The notes under the pieces: model-generated | What the model was told of the DNA's origin: nothing | Database searches by the model: none | Seen by the model: only the letters and a program-made list of their open reading frames with translations | In this document: positions 43,598-52,971 of the stretch, in pieces | Layout: each line of letters opens with the position of its first letter | Position numbering within the stretch: position 1 is the first letter of the stretch | From: an uncultured Fusicatenibacter sp. | GTDB lineage: Bacteria > Bacillota > Clostridia > Lachnospirales > Lachnospiraceae | Assembly (NCBI GenBank): GCA_902493585.1 | Contig: CABUPZ010000002.1 | Span: forward strand, 1-64,000 | Direction: 5' to 3' | Length of the DNA stretch: 64,000 nt | Position numbers and translations under genes: made by a program

Positions 43598-44725
43598 ATG
43601 AAAACTCCGCTGGAACTTTATATCCATATTCCGTTTTGCATCCGCAAATGTGACTACTGCGATTTCCTGTCCTTTTCATCCACCAGGGAACAGCAGAAAA
43701 CATATATGGAGGCTCTCAAACGTGAAATCCGTGCGGCAGGAACCTTTCCGGAGCACCATGTGACCACTGTATTTTTCGGCGGAGGAACCCCGTCTGTTCC
43801 GGAAGCGGAACTGCTTGCGGAAGTGTTGGAACTTCTGAGAGAACGATTTCAGCTTGATCAGGATGCAGAAATCACACTGGAGGCAAATCCAGGAACTTTG
43901 TCGGAAGAAAAACTGCGCATCTACCGGGAAGCAGGATTTAATCGTTTGAGCCTGGGCTGCCAGTCCGTCCATTCTGAGGAATTGAAACAGCTTGGACGGA
44001 TCCATACCTACGAAGAATTCCTGGAAAGCTTTTCTATGGCACGTAAACAGGGATTTTCCAATATCAATGTGGATCTGATGTCAGGACTGCCAGGACAAAG
44101 TCTGAAAAGCTATGAAGAAAGCCTCCGCACGATAGCGAAGCTTGGACCGGAACATATTTCCGCCTACAGCCTGATCGTGGAACCGGGTACGCCCTTTGCT
44201 GAGCGGGATCTGGATTTGCCGGATGAAGACACGGAAAGACACATGTATGACAGAACGGGGGAAATTCTTGGAGCGTATGGGTATACGCAGTATGAAATTT
44301 CCAACTACGCAAAATCCGGCTGCGAATGCCGCCATAACATTGGTTATTGGAAACGTATCAGCTATCTCGGCTTCGGTCCGGGCGCAGCGTCTCTTCTTGG
44401 AAACCGGAGATTTACCAATACCACAGATATGGAGAGATACCTCACTGACAGCGGCTGTCCGGAAATGGTGCGGGAGGACGTGGAAGTCCTTTCTGCACAG
44501 GATTGCATGGAAGAATTTATGTTTCTTGGGCTGCGGATGAACGAAGGAATTTCCGAAAAACAGTTTGAAGAACTTTTTGGGCAAAGAATTGATGAGGTGT
44601 ACGGACAGGTACTGAAAAAATATCTGATCCTTGAAATGCTGTGGAGAAGCAACGGCCGGATCGGTCTCACCAGAGAAGGAATCTCCATCAGCAACGTCAT
44701 CCTGGCCGATTTTCTTTTGGGGTAG
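43598..44725 (+). CDS. hemW: Radical SAM heme chaperone HemW
   Basis: 375 residues of the HemN-like group. Radical SAM CX3CX2C is CIRKCDYC (C14, C18, C21) within YIHIPFCIRKCDYCDF; FFGGGTPS and SLGCQSVHSEELKQLGR follow, and a HemN_C domain at the end. The fourth Cys after CxxxCxxC that HemN enzymes use for coproporphyrinogen oxidation is replaced (CDYCDF), as in HemW heme-trafficking proteins. The ribosome site is weak (AGAAG). It begins 9 nt after the polymerase-like gene. Confidence 0.92.
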   Translation: MKTPLELYIHIPFCIRKCDYCDFLSFSSTREQQKTYMEALKREIRAAGTFPEHHVTTVFFGGGTPSVPEAELLAEVLELLRERFQLDQDAEITLEANPGTLSEEKLRIYREAGFNRLSLGCQSVHSEELKQLGRIHTYEEFLESFSMARKQGFSNINVDLMSGLPGQSLKSYEESLRTIAKLGPEHISAYSLIVEPGTPFAERDLDLPDEDTERHMYDRTGEILGAYGYTQYEISNYAKSGCECRHNIGYWKRISYLGFGPGAASLLGNRRFTNTTDMERYLTDSGCPEMVREDVEVLSAQDCMEEFMFLGLRMNEGISEKQFEELFGQRIDEVYGQVLKKYLILEMLWRSNGRIGLTREGISISNVILADFLLG

Positions 44726-44732
44726 GGGGGAC

Positions 44733-44780
44733 GAATCGCGCCTGTCCGCCGCCGGATCCCGTGGCGGACGGGCGCGATTC
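44733..44780. terminator. GC-rich hairpin after hemW
   Basis: GAATCGCGCC plus GTCCGCC (44733-44750) pair with GGCGGAC plus GGCGCGATTC (44763-44780), loop 12 nt, seven bases after the hemW stop. No T-run follows, so terminator activity is uncertain. The following 160 nt (44781-44940) hold no recognisable feature. Confidence 0.5.
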
Positions 44781-44940
44781 TGAGAGTGCGGGGCGGTGGA
44801 TGGTAGCGGATAGCTTTTGGATTTTACGTTTTTATATGGTCGCTTGCGTATAGGTATGCTGAATTGTCTTTCCCTTCACTGAAAGACACAGAAATTTACA
44901 CGTCTGCAGAAACTTATGGCCTTCCGGTCTCAAAAACCAG

Positions 44941-45205
44941 AAAGCGGCAGGGGCAGGGGGTATGTGTGTGCGGCGGGCATCTGAAAAGTCGTGAGAAAAT
45001 CTTAGTGTTCCGAAGCCTCGGAGGACGGGACAGGCGAAGTGCTTCCCGCACTGAGCCTGAGGAGCGCTGAAACGGGAATTGATCAACAATTCCTGTTGAA
45101 TCGCTCCAGTGCCCGTCCGGAGGGGATTCGGAACGCTTAGATTTTCCACGACTTTTCAGCCGCCCGCCGCACACACATCCCCCCCGCCCCTGCCGCTTTT
45201 GTCCG
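44941..45205. repeat. Large foldback element with predicted three-way junction
   Basis: The left arm 44941-45029 and right arm 45112-45199 are near-perfect inverse copies (start AAAGCGGCAGGGG, end CCCCTGCCGCTTT). Between them are two hairpins: CAGGC..AGTGC / GCACT..GCCTG (45031-45059) and GGAGCG..AACGGGAATTG / CAATTCCTGTT..CGCTCC (45061-45107). The right side continues TGTCCG, like other elements of the window. ORFs that run through it are by-products of the repeat. It could be a non-autonomous mobile element (MITE-like) or a structured RNA. Confidence 0.75.
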
Positions 45206-45252
45206 TTTTGCACCATATAATGCCCACGGTCACGGAAAATCTCCGGAATGAA

Positions 45253-45266
45253 AGAACAAATGTTTG
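45253..45266 (+). promoter_or_regulatory. Probable LexA (SOS) box at uvrA
   Basis: AGAACAAATGTTTG matches 12 of 14 positions of the Gram-positive LexA consensus CGAACRNRYGTTYC and overlaps the -35 hexamer of the uvrA promoter, so repression would block polymerase. Confidence 0.65.
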
Positions 45267-45292
45267 CTTTCGGCTATATAGTGTGCTACAAT
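45264..45292 (+). promoter_or_regulatory. Promoter of uvrA
   Basis: TTGCTT (45264-45269), 17 nt, TACAAT (45287-45292). An 80-nt leader precedes the start codon. Confidence 0.7.
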
Positions 45293-45375
45293 GGGCATGA
45301 TATATGTGAGAATGATGTTCCGCAGGGCGATTCTGTCAGAGGACGCTGTGCGGCAGAAATAGGACAGAGGTTGAA

Positions 45376-48213
45376 ATGATGGAGGAAAATACGAAGAAAC
45401 AGTTTATAAAGATCCGTGGTGCTTGTGAAAATAATCTGAAGCATCTGGATGTGGATATTCCGAGAAACGAGTTTGTGGTTCTGACAGGACTGAGCGGTTC
45501 CGGTAAGAGTTCTCTTGCGTTTGAGACGATTTATGCGGAGGGGCAGAGGCGGTATATGGAGAGCCTTTCCTCTTACGCCCGCCAGTTCCTGGGTCAGATG
45601 GAGAAGCCGAATGTGGAGAGTATTGAGGGACTTCCGCCGGCGATTTCCATCGATCAGAAGTCGACCAACCGCAATCCCCGTTCTACCGTAGGAACCGTTA
45701 CGGAGATTTATGATTATTTCCGTCTTCTTTATGCCAGGATCGGTATCCCTCACTGCCCGAAGTGCGGCAGGGTGATCAGTAAGCAGACGGTAGATCAGAT
45801 GGTGGATCAGATCATGTCGCTGCCGGAGCGGACGAAGATCCAGCTGCTTGCGCCGGTGGTGCGCGGACGGAAAGGTCGCCATGAAAAGGTGCTGGAGCGG
45901 GCGAAAAAGAGTGGTTATGTGCGCGTGATCATCGATGGAAATCTGTATGAACTTTCTGAGGATATTGCTCTGGATAAGAATATCAAGCATACGATTGAGA
46001 TTGTTGTGGACCGTCTGGTGGTAAAACCGGGGATTGAGAAGCGCCTGACAGATTCGGTGGAAAATGTGCTGAACCTGGCGGAGGGACTTTTGATCGTTGA
46101 TACGATGGATGGAAATTTCTTAAGCTTCAGCCAGAGTTTTTCCTGTCCGGACTGTCAGATCAGCATGGCTGAGATCGAACCCCGCAGCTTTTCTTTCAAC
46201 AACCCGTTCGGCGCCTGCCCCAGCTGTTACGGACTGGGTTATAAGATGGAATTCGATGAGCAGCTGATGATTCCGGACCCTTCGCTGAGTATCGCTGAGG
46301 GCGCAATTGCTGTGTTGGGCTGGCAGTCCTGTACCGATAAGGGCAGTTATACCCGCGCGATCCTGGATGCGCTTGCCAAAGAATATGATTTCTCTCTGGA
46401 TACGCCGTTTCAGGATTATCCGAAAAAGATCCATGATATTATTATCCACGGAACCGACGGAAAAAAGGTGAAAGTGTATTACACCGGACAGAGGGGAAGC
46501 GGAGTATACGATGTGGCATTCGAAGGTCTGATCAAAAATGTGGAACGCCGCTATCGGGAGACGGCTTCGGATTCGATCAAACAGGAATATGAGACTTTCA
46601 TGCGTGTGACCCCCTGCCAGACCTGTCATGGGCAGCGCTTGAAGCAGACGTCTCTGGCGGTCACCGTGGGTGATAAGAATATTGCGGAGGTTACTTCGTT
46701 TTCCATCGAAAAGCTTACCCGTTTTCTGGAGAAACTGACCCTGACGGACCAGCAGATGCTGATCGGAAAACAGGTTCTGAAGGAGATTCGCGCCCGCGTG
46801 GGCTTTCTGATGGATGTGGGACTGGACTATCTGACCCTTTCCAGGGCAACAGGAACCCTTTCCGGCGGGGAGGCGCAGCGTATCCGTCTTGCCACACAGA
46901 TTGGTTCCGGACTGGTTGGCGTGGCTTATATTCTCGATGAGCCGAGCATCGGACTTCATCAGAGAGACAATGACAAGCTGCTGAACACGCTGAAACATCT
47001 GCGGGACCTTGGAAACACACTGATCGTTGTGGAGCATGATGAGGATACGATGCTTGCGGCGGACTGCGTGGTGGATATCGGACCGGGCGCCGGCGAGCAC
47101 GGCGGTGAGCTGGTGGCGATCGGGACTGCCGAAGAAATCATGAAAAATGAGAAGTCCATCACAGGAGCATATCTGAGCGGCCGGATGAAAATCCCGGTGC
47201 CGAAGGTGCGCAGAAAACCTACCGGATGGATCAAAGTGCTGGGAGCCAAAGAGCATAACCTGAAAAATATCAATGTGGCATTTCCGCTGGGGGTTATGAC
47301 TTGTGTGACGGGAGTTTCCGGTTCCGGAAAGAGTTCTCTGGTCAATGAGATCCTGTATAAACGGCTGGCGCGGGACCTGAACCATGCGCGTCTCATTCCC
47401 GGAGAGCATCGGGGAATTGAAGGGGAGGAACTGCTGGATAAAGTGATTGATATCGACCAGTCTCCTATCGGAAGAACCCCCCGGTCCAACCCGGCAACGT
47501 ATACCGGCGTGTTCGATCAGATCCGCGATCTGTTTGCGGCGACTCAGGATGCAAAAGCGAAAGGCTACAAAAAAGGAAGATTCAGCTTTAATGTCAAAGG
47601 TGGCAGGTGTGAAGCCTGCGGCGGCGACGGAATCATCAAGATTGAGATGCACTTCCTTCCGGATGTGTATGTTCCCTGTGAGGTATGTCGGGGCAAACGG
47701 TATAACAGGGAAACTCTTGAGGTAAAATATAAGGGGAAAAGCATTTACGACGTACTGAATATGACGGTGGAGGAAGCGGTGGAATTTTTCCGTCCCGTTC
47801 CGTCCATCTGCCGGAAGCTGGAAGCGCTCAATGACGTGGGGCTTTCCTATATCCGGCTGGGACAGCCTTCCACCACCTTGTCAGGCGGAGAGGCACAGAG
47901 GATCAAACTGGCGTCTGAGCTTGGAAAACGGAGCACCGGAAAGACGATTTATATTCTGGACGAGCCGACGACCGGACTTCACTTTGCGGATGTTCATAAA
48001 CTGGTGGAGATCCTGCAGCGTCTGTCCGAGGGCGGAAATACAGTAGTTGTGATCGAACACAACCTGGATGTGATCAAAACGGCGGATTACATTATTGATA
48101 TCGGTCCGGAAGGCGGCGACCGGGGAGGAACGGTGATCGCGAAGGGGACGCCGGAAGAGGTTGCAAAAAATCCGGCCTCCTATACCGGGAAATATGTCGC
48201 AAAATATCTCTAA
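45376..48213 (+). CDS. uvrA: Excinuclease ABC subunit A (UvrA)
   Basis: 945 residues. Two ABC ATPase halves: Walker [10 protein letters not shown] (about 32-40) and GVSGSGKSS (about 650), signatures [12 protein letters not shown] and [12 protein letters not shown], and two Walker B motifs ([20 protein letters not shown]). Zinc modules are CPKCGRVIS..., CPDCQIS...CPSCYG and CEACGGDG...CEVCRGKRY. UvrA finds DNA lesions and loads UvrB. It stands alone here; uvrB is not adjacent. The ATG at 45376 or 45379 could be used (AGAGG 5 or 8 nt upstream). A LexA box at the promoter indicates DNA-damage control. Confidence 0.96.
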   Translation: MMEENTKKQFIKIRGACENNLKHLDVDIPRNEFVVLTGLSGSGKSSLAFETIYAEGQRRYMESLSSYARQFLGQMEKPNVESIEGLPPAISIDQKSTNRNPRSTVGTVTEIYDYFRLLYARIGIPHCPKCGRVISKQTVDQMVDQIMSLPERTKIQLLAPVVRGRKGRHEKVLERAKKSGYVRVIIDGNLYELSEDIALDKNIKHTIEIVVDRLVVKPGIEKRLTDSVENVLNLAEGLLIVDTMDGNFLSFSQSFSCPDCQISMAEIEPRSFSFNNPFGACPSCYGLGYKMEFDEQLMIPDPSLSIAEGAIAVLGWQSCTDKGSYTRAILDALAKEYDFSLDTPFQDYPKKIHDIIIHGTDGKKVKVYYTGQRGSGVYDVAFEGLIKNVERRYRETASDSIKQEYETFMRVTPCQTCHGQRLKQTSLAVTVGDKNIAEVTSFSIEKLTRFLEKLTLTDQQMLIGKQVLKEIRARVGFLMDVGLDYLTLSRATGTLSGGEAQRIRLATQIGSGLVGVAYILDEPSIGLHQRDNDKLLNTLKHLRDLGNTLIVVEHDEDTMLAADCVVDIGPGAGEHGGELVAIGTAEEIMKNEKSITGAYLSGRMKIPVPKVRRKPTGWIKVLGAKEHNLKNINVAFPLGVMTCVTGVSGSGKSSLVNEILYKRLARDLNHARLIPGEHRGIEGEELLDKVIDIDQSPIGRTPRSNPATYTGVFDQIRDLFAATQDAKAKGYKKGRFSFNVKGGRCEACGGDGIIKIEMHFLPDVYVPCEVCRGKRYNRETLEVKYKGKSIYDVLNMTVEEAVEFFRPVPSICRKLEALNDVGLSYIRLGQPSTTLSGGEAQRIKLASELGKRSTGKTIYILDEPTTGLHFADVHKLVEILQRLSEGGNTVVVIEHNLDVIKTADYIIDIGPEGGDRGGTVIAKGTPEEVAKNPASYTGKYVAKYL

Positions 48214-48220
48214 AAAACGC

Positions 48221-48249
48221 TTTTCATTTCACAGGCAATTCGTTATAAT
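48221..48249 (+). promoter_or_regulatory. Promoter of the MreB-like gene
   Basis: TTTTCA (48221-48226), 17 nt, TATAAT (48244-48249), 89 nt before the start codon. Confidence 0.65.
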
Positions 48250-48337
48250 TATGAAATAGATCTTACTGTAAGTATTTTGAAAGTGAACAGGGGCAGAATG
48301 CCTGCGGACATTCGCAGGGAAAAGAAAGGGGAATTGT

Positions 48338-49336
48338 ATGGCTGCAGGGACAGATATAGGAATCGACCTTGGAACCACCAGTATCCTGGTGTATTCCAAA
48401 GGGAAAGGAATCGTGCTCAAAGAGCCGTCCGTAGTTGCATATGATAAAGACGCCGATAAAGTCAAGGCAATCGGAGAGGAAGCACGACAGATGATCGGGC
48501 GTACGCCGGGCAACATTATGGCGATCCGCCCCCTGCGCCAGGGAGTGATCACAGACTTTCTGATCACAGAAAAGATGCTGAAATATTTCATCCAGAAAGC
48601 GATGGGAAGAAAGGCATTCCGGAAACCGAGGATCAGTATCTGCGTACCGTCCGGTGTCACGGAGGTAGAGCGCAAGGCTGTGGAAGAGGCGACGTACCAG
48701 GCTGGTGCGCGGGATGTGGTGATCGTACCGGAACCGGTGGCGGCAGCGATCGGCGCCGGGATCGATATTACCAAACCCTGCGGAAACATGCTTGTGGATA
48801 TCGGAGGAGGAACGACGGATATTGCGGTGATCTCGCTGGCAGGCACCGTTGTCTCCAGCTCGGTCAAGCTTGCAGGGGATGATTTTGACGAGGCGATCAT
48901 CCGCTATGTGCGTAAGAAACATAATGTTTTCATCGGCGAACAGACTGCGGAATCCATCAAGATCCAGATTGGATCGGCATATCCGAGGATTGAAGAGAAG
49001 AGCATGGAAGTAAAAGGCCGAAATGTGATCACCGGACTTCCAAAGACGGTTACGCTGACCTCCGCGGAGATCCGTGAGGCCTTGCAGCCGACCACCAGCG
49101 AGATTGCGGACGCCGTCTGTGCGGTTCTGGAAAAGACCCCCCCGGAGCTGGCGGCAGATGTGGCGGACCGGGGAATCGTTTTGAGCGGAGGCGGTTGTCT
49201 TCTGGACGGCATCGAGGAACTTATCCAGGAGCGGACCGGGATCCAGACCATGACGGCAGAAAATCCATCCTGCGTGGTAGCGCTGGGAACCGGCCAGTAC
49301 CGGGAAGTAATGACAAAGTTTGAAAGCCAGTTTTGA
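48338..49336 (+). CDS. Rod shape-determining protein, MreB/Mbl family
   Basis: A 332-residue bacterial actin. Phosphate-1 motif IGIDLGTTSILVYSKGKG, phosphate-2 LVDIGGGTTDIAVIS, and the adenosine motif GIVLSGGGCLLDGIEELI. It assembles into membrane filaments that guide cell-wall synthesis. Which of the MreB, Mbl or MreBH paralogues it is cannot be told; mreC and mreD do not follow, which favours a free-standing Mbl/MreB paralogue. AAAGGGG precedes the ATG. recD2 follows with the stop and start only 1 nt apart. Confidence 0.93.
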   Translation: MAAGTDIGIDLGTTSILVYSKGKGIVLKEPSVVAYDKDADKVKAIGEEARQMIGRTPGNIMAIRPLRQGVITDFLITEKMLKYFIQKAMGRKAFRKPRISICVPSGVTEVERKAVEEATYQAGARDVVIVPEPVAAAIGAGIDITKPCGNMLVDIGGGTTDIAVISLAGTVVSSSVKLAGDDFDEAIIRYVRKKHNVFIGEQTAESIKIQIGSAYPRIEEKSMEVKGRNVITGLPKTVTLTSAEIREALQPTTSEIADAVCAVLEKTPPELAADVADRGIVLSGGGCLLDGIEELIQERTGIQTMTAENPSCVVALGTGQYREVMTKFESQF

Positions 49337-49337
49337 T

Positions 49338-51575
49338 ATGGAAAAAAGAACAATAGAGGGATATGTGGAGCATATCATATTCCGCAACGAAGAAAACGGT
49401 TATACCGTCTTAAACTTAAAAATGAAAGGAGCGGAACTGACCTGTGTCGGCACACTTCCCGCCATCGGGGAGGGGGAACTGATCGAAGCGTCCGGAGAGG
49501 AGATCCGGCATGCTGTTTACGGCCGTCAGTTCCGCATCGATTCTTATGAAACCAAAGTGCCCGAGGATTCCGTCGCTCTGGAGCGTTATCTGGGATCCGG
49601 GGCGATCAAGGGTGTGGGAGCAGCGCTGGCCGCCAGGATTGTCCGGCGGTTTCAGGAAGATACCTTAAGGATCATTCAGGAAGAGCCGGAGCGGCTTGCA
49701 GAAGTGAAGGGGATCAGTGAGCGCAAAGCCAGAGAGATCGCTGCCCAGGTAGCGGAGAAGGCTGAAATGCAGAACGCTATGATCTTCCTGTCTCAATATG
49801 GAATTTCTCTTGGCCTGGGGGCTAAAATCTATCAGCAGTACGGGGATGGCCTGTACCGCATCTTGAAAGAAAATCCCTATAAATTAGCAGAAGATATTCA
49901 GGGCGTAGGCTTTAAGATGGCAGATGAGATCGCAGGAAAGATCGGTATTGTCGCTGACAGTGAATACCGGATCCGCAGCGCGCTGCTTTACATATTAAAC
50001 CAGGCTTCTGCACAGGGGCACCTGTATCTGCCCCAGGAAATCCTCACGGCACGGGCACAGGAACTTCTGGGTATCCGGGTGGAGGAGATGTCCAAGTATC
50101 TGATGGATCTTGCCATTGACCGGAAGATCGTATTGAAAGAGCGGGAGCTTCCCAATCAGGAAAAGCAGAAGCTGGTCTATGCCGGACAGTATTATTATCT
50201 GGAACTGAATTGTGCCCGTATGCTCCATGAACTGAACGTTATCTGTGAGGAAGACAGGGAATCCGTAAGGCGTCAGCTGGAACAGATTGAAAAAAGCGCC
50301 GGCACGGAACTGGATGAGGTGCAGAGAGAAGCTGTCGTGGAGGCGGCGTGCAGCGGGCTGATGATTCTCACCGGAGGTCCCGGAACGGGAAAAACCACGA
50401 CGATCAATGCGATGATCCATTATTTCGCGGCGGAGGGGCTGGATATTTTCCTGGCGGCGCCCACAGGCCGTGCGGCAAAACGGATGACGGAAACCACCGG
50501 TTATGAAGCGTGCACGATCCACCGGCTGCTGGAACTGAACGGCGGTGTGGATGACAATTCCGCCAATGTACATTTCGAGCGGAACGCATCCAACCCGCTG
50601 GAGGCGGACGTGGTGATCATCGATGAAGTTTCCATGGTGGATATCCATCTGATGCATGCCCTTCTGTGCGCCCTGGTCCCTGGAACACGGCTGATCCTTG
50701 TGGGAGATCAGAATCAGCTTCCAAGCGTCGGGCCGGGAAGCGTACTCCGGGATCTGATCCGTTCGGAATGCTTTCCGATGGTGCGACTGACCAGGATCTT
50801 CCGTCAGGCTTCCCAGAGTGATATCGTTGTCAACGCCCATAAGATCCACAATGGAGAAAAGGTGATCCTGGATAACAAGAGCAGGGACTTTTTCTTCCTG
50901 AAACGTTACGATGTCAATGTGATCCAGAAGGTGATCGTCACGCTGATCTCACAGAAACTCCCCCGGTATGTGGATGCCAAACCTCAGGATATCCAGGTGC
51001 TCACGCCGATGAGGAAAGGCGCCTTGGGGGTGGAAAGTCTCAATGTGATCCTTCAGAGATACCTGAATCCGCCGGCGCCGGAGAAAGAAGAAAAAGAGAA
51101 CGGCAGCGGTGTGTTCCGGGAAGGCGACAAGGTCATGCAGATCAAAAACAACTATCAGCTGGAATGGGAGATCCGAGGGATCAACGGAGTGGTAGCTGAG
51201 CGAGGTATGGGTGTATTCAACGGTGACCTGGGCATTATCCGGAAGATCAATCCGTATGCTGAGCTGGTGACCGTGGAGTATGAAGAGGGAAGATTTGCGG
51301 AGTATACGTTCAAACAGACGGAGGAACTGGAGCTTGCTTATGCCACAACGATCCACAAGGCACAGGGAAGTGAGTACCCGGCAGTGATCATTCCGCTGCT
51401 CGGCGGACCGAGAATGCTTATGACCCGGAATCTTCTGTACACCGCGGTGACACGAGCCAGAAAATGTGTGACACTGGTGGGAAGCGATGTGACGTTTCAG
51501 GCGATGATCGAAAACCACATCGAGGAAAACCGCTATACGACCCTGGCGGAACGGATTGTGGAATGTAGTCGTTGA
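49338..51575 (+). CDS. recD2: RecD2-type ATP-dependent DNA helicase
   Basis: 745 residues. The long N-terminal region contains an OB-like start (IEGYVEHIIFRNEENGYTVL) and helix-hairpin-helix repeats (IKGVGAALAARIV, VKGISERKAREIA). The SF1B helicase core has Walker A GGPGTGKTT (about 346-354), Walker B VVIIDEVSMVD, GDQNQLPSVGPG, and motif VI with YTAVTRARKCV. It is a 5'-3' helicase acting in recombination repair and mismatch tolerance, independent of RecBC. The ATG at 49338 is used; a TTG six codons earlier overlaps the MreB-like gene. The ribosome site is poor, suggesting coupling to the upstream gene. Confidence 0.94.
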   Translation: MEKRTIEGYVEHIIFRNEENGYTVLNLKMKGAELTCVGTLPAIGEGELIEASGEEIRHAVYGRQFRIDSYETKVPEDSVALERYLGSGAIKGVGAALAARIVRRFQEDTLRIIQEEPERLAEVKGISERKAREIAAQVAEKAEMQNAMIFLSQYGISLGLGAKIYQQYGDGLYRILKENPYKLAEDIQGVGFKMADEIAGKIGIVADSEYRIRSALLYILNQASAQGHLYLPQEILTARAQELLGIRVEEMSKYLMDLAIDRKIVLKERELPNQEKQKLVYAGQYYYLELNCARMLHELNVICEEDRESVRRQLEQIEKSAGTELDEVQREAVVEAACSGLMILTGGPGTGKTTTINAMIHYFAAEGLDIFLAAPTGRAAKRMTETTGYEACTIHRLLELNGGVDDNSANVHFERNASNPLEADVVIIDEVSMVDIHLMHALLCALVPGTRLILVGDQNQLPSVGPGSVLRDLIRSECFPMVRLTRIFRQASQSDIVVNAHKIHNGEKVILDNKSRDFFFLKRYDVNVIQKVIVTLISQKLPRYVDAKPQDIQVLTPMRKGALGVESLNVILQRYLNPPAPEKEEKENGSGVFREGDKVMQIKNNYQLEWEIRGINGVVAERGMGVFNGDLGIIRKINPYAELVTVEYEEGRFAEYTFKQTEELELAYATTIHKAQGSEYPAVIIPLLGGPRMLMTRNLLYTAVTRARKCVTLVGSDVTFQAMIENHIEENRYTTLAERIVECSR

Positions 51576-51691
51576 TGTAGTTTACAGGTGTTGGATTTGC
51601 GGTTTGACCGACAACGCCTTTTGGCAGATGTTGGATTATGCAGTATGGCTGTCAGCGCCCTTTGCAGGCGCCGGATTGGGAGGTGCCCGAT

Positions 51692-52414
51692 ATGAAGAAA
51701 AGCGCAGAAAGTATCCTGGACTGGATATATCCGAGGCGCTGTCCGGTCTGCGACGGGATTCTTGAGAAAAAAGAGCCTTATATCTGTCGGAAATGTGCAG
51801 GAAAGCTGAAGCCGGTGGAAGAGCCGAGATGCAGGAAATGCAGTAAGCCGATCCGCTCGTGGACAGAAGAATACTGTGTGGAATGCGGCAAAGGGAAGCA
51901 TGTCTACGAAAAAGGATATGCCGTTTATCCGTACCACGGACCGATTCAGGGATCGCTGATGCGTTTTAAATATGCGCAGAGACAGGAGTACGCTGGTTTT
52001 TATGCTCAGGCGATCCGTATCTACGGCGGCGATGCCATACAGAGGATGCGGTCGGAGGTGTTGGTTCCGGTGCCGATCCATAAAAAGAAACTTCGAACAA
52101 GAGGCTACAATCAGGCAGAAGTCCTTGCACGGCAGCTGGCAGAGCAGACGGGGATTCCGATGGATGCAGATCTGGTTTTGCGAAAGAAAAACACACTGCC
52201 GCAGAAAGAACTGGACCATGAAGAGCGCAGGAGAAATCTGAGAGAAGCCTTTGCTCTGAAACATCCGGAGAAAAAACTTCCGTATAAACGCATTCTTCTG
52301 GTAGATGATATCTACACGACCGGCAGTACCGTAGATGCGCTGGCGGCTCTTTTGAAACAGGCCGGTGCCGAAGAGGTCTGCTTTGTGGCGGTGGCTATCG
52401 GAAATACAGGATAA
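51692..52414 (+). CDS. comF: ComF family phosphoribosyltransferase-like protein
   Basis: 240 residues. An N-terminal double zinc-ribbon (CPVC, CRKC, CRKC, CVEC within the first 75 residues) is followed by a type I PRTase fold: VLVPVPIHKKKLRTRGYNQAE and the PRPP loop VDDIYTTGST at about 204-213. ComF proteins take part in DNA uptake in competent bacteria, probably at the helicase step; competence in this organism is unproven. The ATG at 51692 has GGGAGG 8 nt upstream; an earlier ATG (51638) would add a stretch unlike the family. Confidence 0.9.
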   Translation: MKKSAESILDWIYPRRCPVCDGILEKKEPYICRKCAGKLKPVEEPRCRKCSKPIRSWTEEYCVECGKGKHVYEKGYAVYPYHGPIQGSLMRFKYAQRQEYAGFYAQAIRIYGGDAIQRMRSEVLVPVPIHKKKLRTRGYNQAEVLARQLAEQTGIPMDADLVLRKKNTLPQKELDHEERRRNLREAFALKHPEKKLPYKRILLVDDIYTTGSTVDALAALLKQAGAEEVCFVAVAIGNTG

Positions 52415-52429
52415 CTTTTCAGGAACCGC

Positions 52430-52458
52430 TTTCCATCCGGCAGATATTATGATAGAAT
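52430..52458 (+). promoter_or_regulatory. Promoter of the membrane-protein / cdaAR gene group
   Basis: TTTCCA (52430-52435), 17 nt, TAGAAT (52453-52458), 90 nt before the first gene of the group. Confidence 0.55.
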
Positions 52459-52548
52459 AATGAAGATGTGATCTGGCAAATACTGCGGAAAATGTCGTAT
52501 GACTGATACGTCTGTTTTGCAGCCAGTATGTGATAAAGAGGAAAACCT

Positions 52549-52971
52549 ATGCTGAATAAGGAAAGAATCCGTCAGATGACGGCTCTTGCCCGTTACGAGC
52601 AGGAGGATGGAAAAAAAGAAATGAAGATCAGCCGGTATTACCGGAACGATTATATCGGACTTATGCTGCTGAAAAATTTCTTCATTACAACGATCGGATA
52701 TTTTCTGGTGATCGGTCTTTGGGCGCTGTGGAAACTGGACTGGCTCATGGATGGAATGGATTCCATGAATCTGTGGCTGCTGCTGTTTCTTCTGGCGGCG
52801 GTTTACGTGGGAATGCTGATTGTTTATTCGGCGATCACCCTTTATATTGCGGTGCAGAAACATAAACGGGCCGTGAAGAATACGAAAAAGTATACGCAGG
52901 GTCTTGGGGCGCTGCTGAGAGAGTATGGCAGAGAAGAAAGAAGGCAGCAGAACAGGAGGAATCCCGAATGA
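52549..52971 (+). CDS. Two-helix membrane protein of unknown function
   Basis: 140 residues; not recognised. A basic, helical N-terminal part (about 1-38) with RYYRNDYIGL just before the first hydrophobic helix (about 42-62), a second helix (about 75-100), and a long basic C-terminal tail (QKHKRAVKNTKKYTQG ... REERRQQNRRNPE) that should be cytosolic. AGAGGAAAA precedes the ATG. It overlaps the next gene by 4 nt (ATGA), so both are probably translated together, upstream of cdaA. Confidence 0.75.
   Translation: MLNKERIRQMTALARYEQEDGKKEMKISRYYRNDYIGLMLLKNFFITTIGYFLVIGLWALWKLDWLMDGMDSMNLWLLLFLLAAVYVGMLIVYSAITLYIAVQKHKRAVKNTKKYTQGLGALLREYGREERRQQNRRNPE

Noticed and set aside
44832..45300. Several 60-105 codon frames on both strands in the large inverted repeat
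   Set aside because: They mirror each other because of the repeat and have no ribosome sites.
46120..47652. 510-codon minus-strand frame opposite uvrA
   Set aside because: Antisense to the conserved ATPase domains; no start signal.
51556..51765. 69-codon frame before comF
   Set aside because: Overlaps the comF start in another frame; comF has the better ribosome site and family match.
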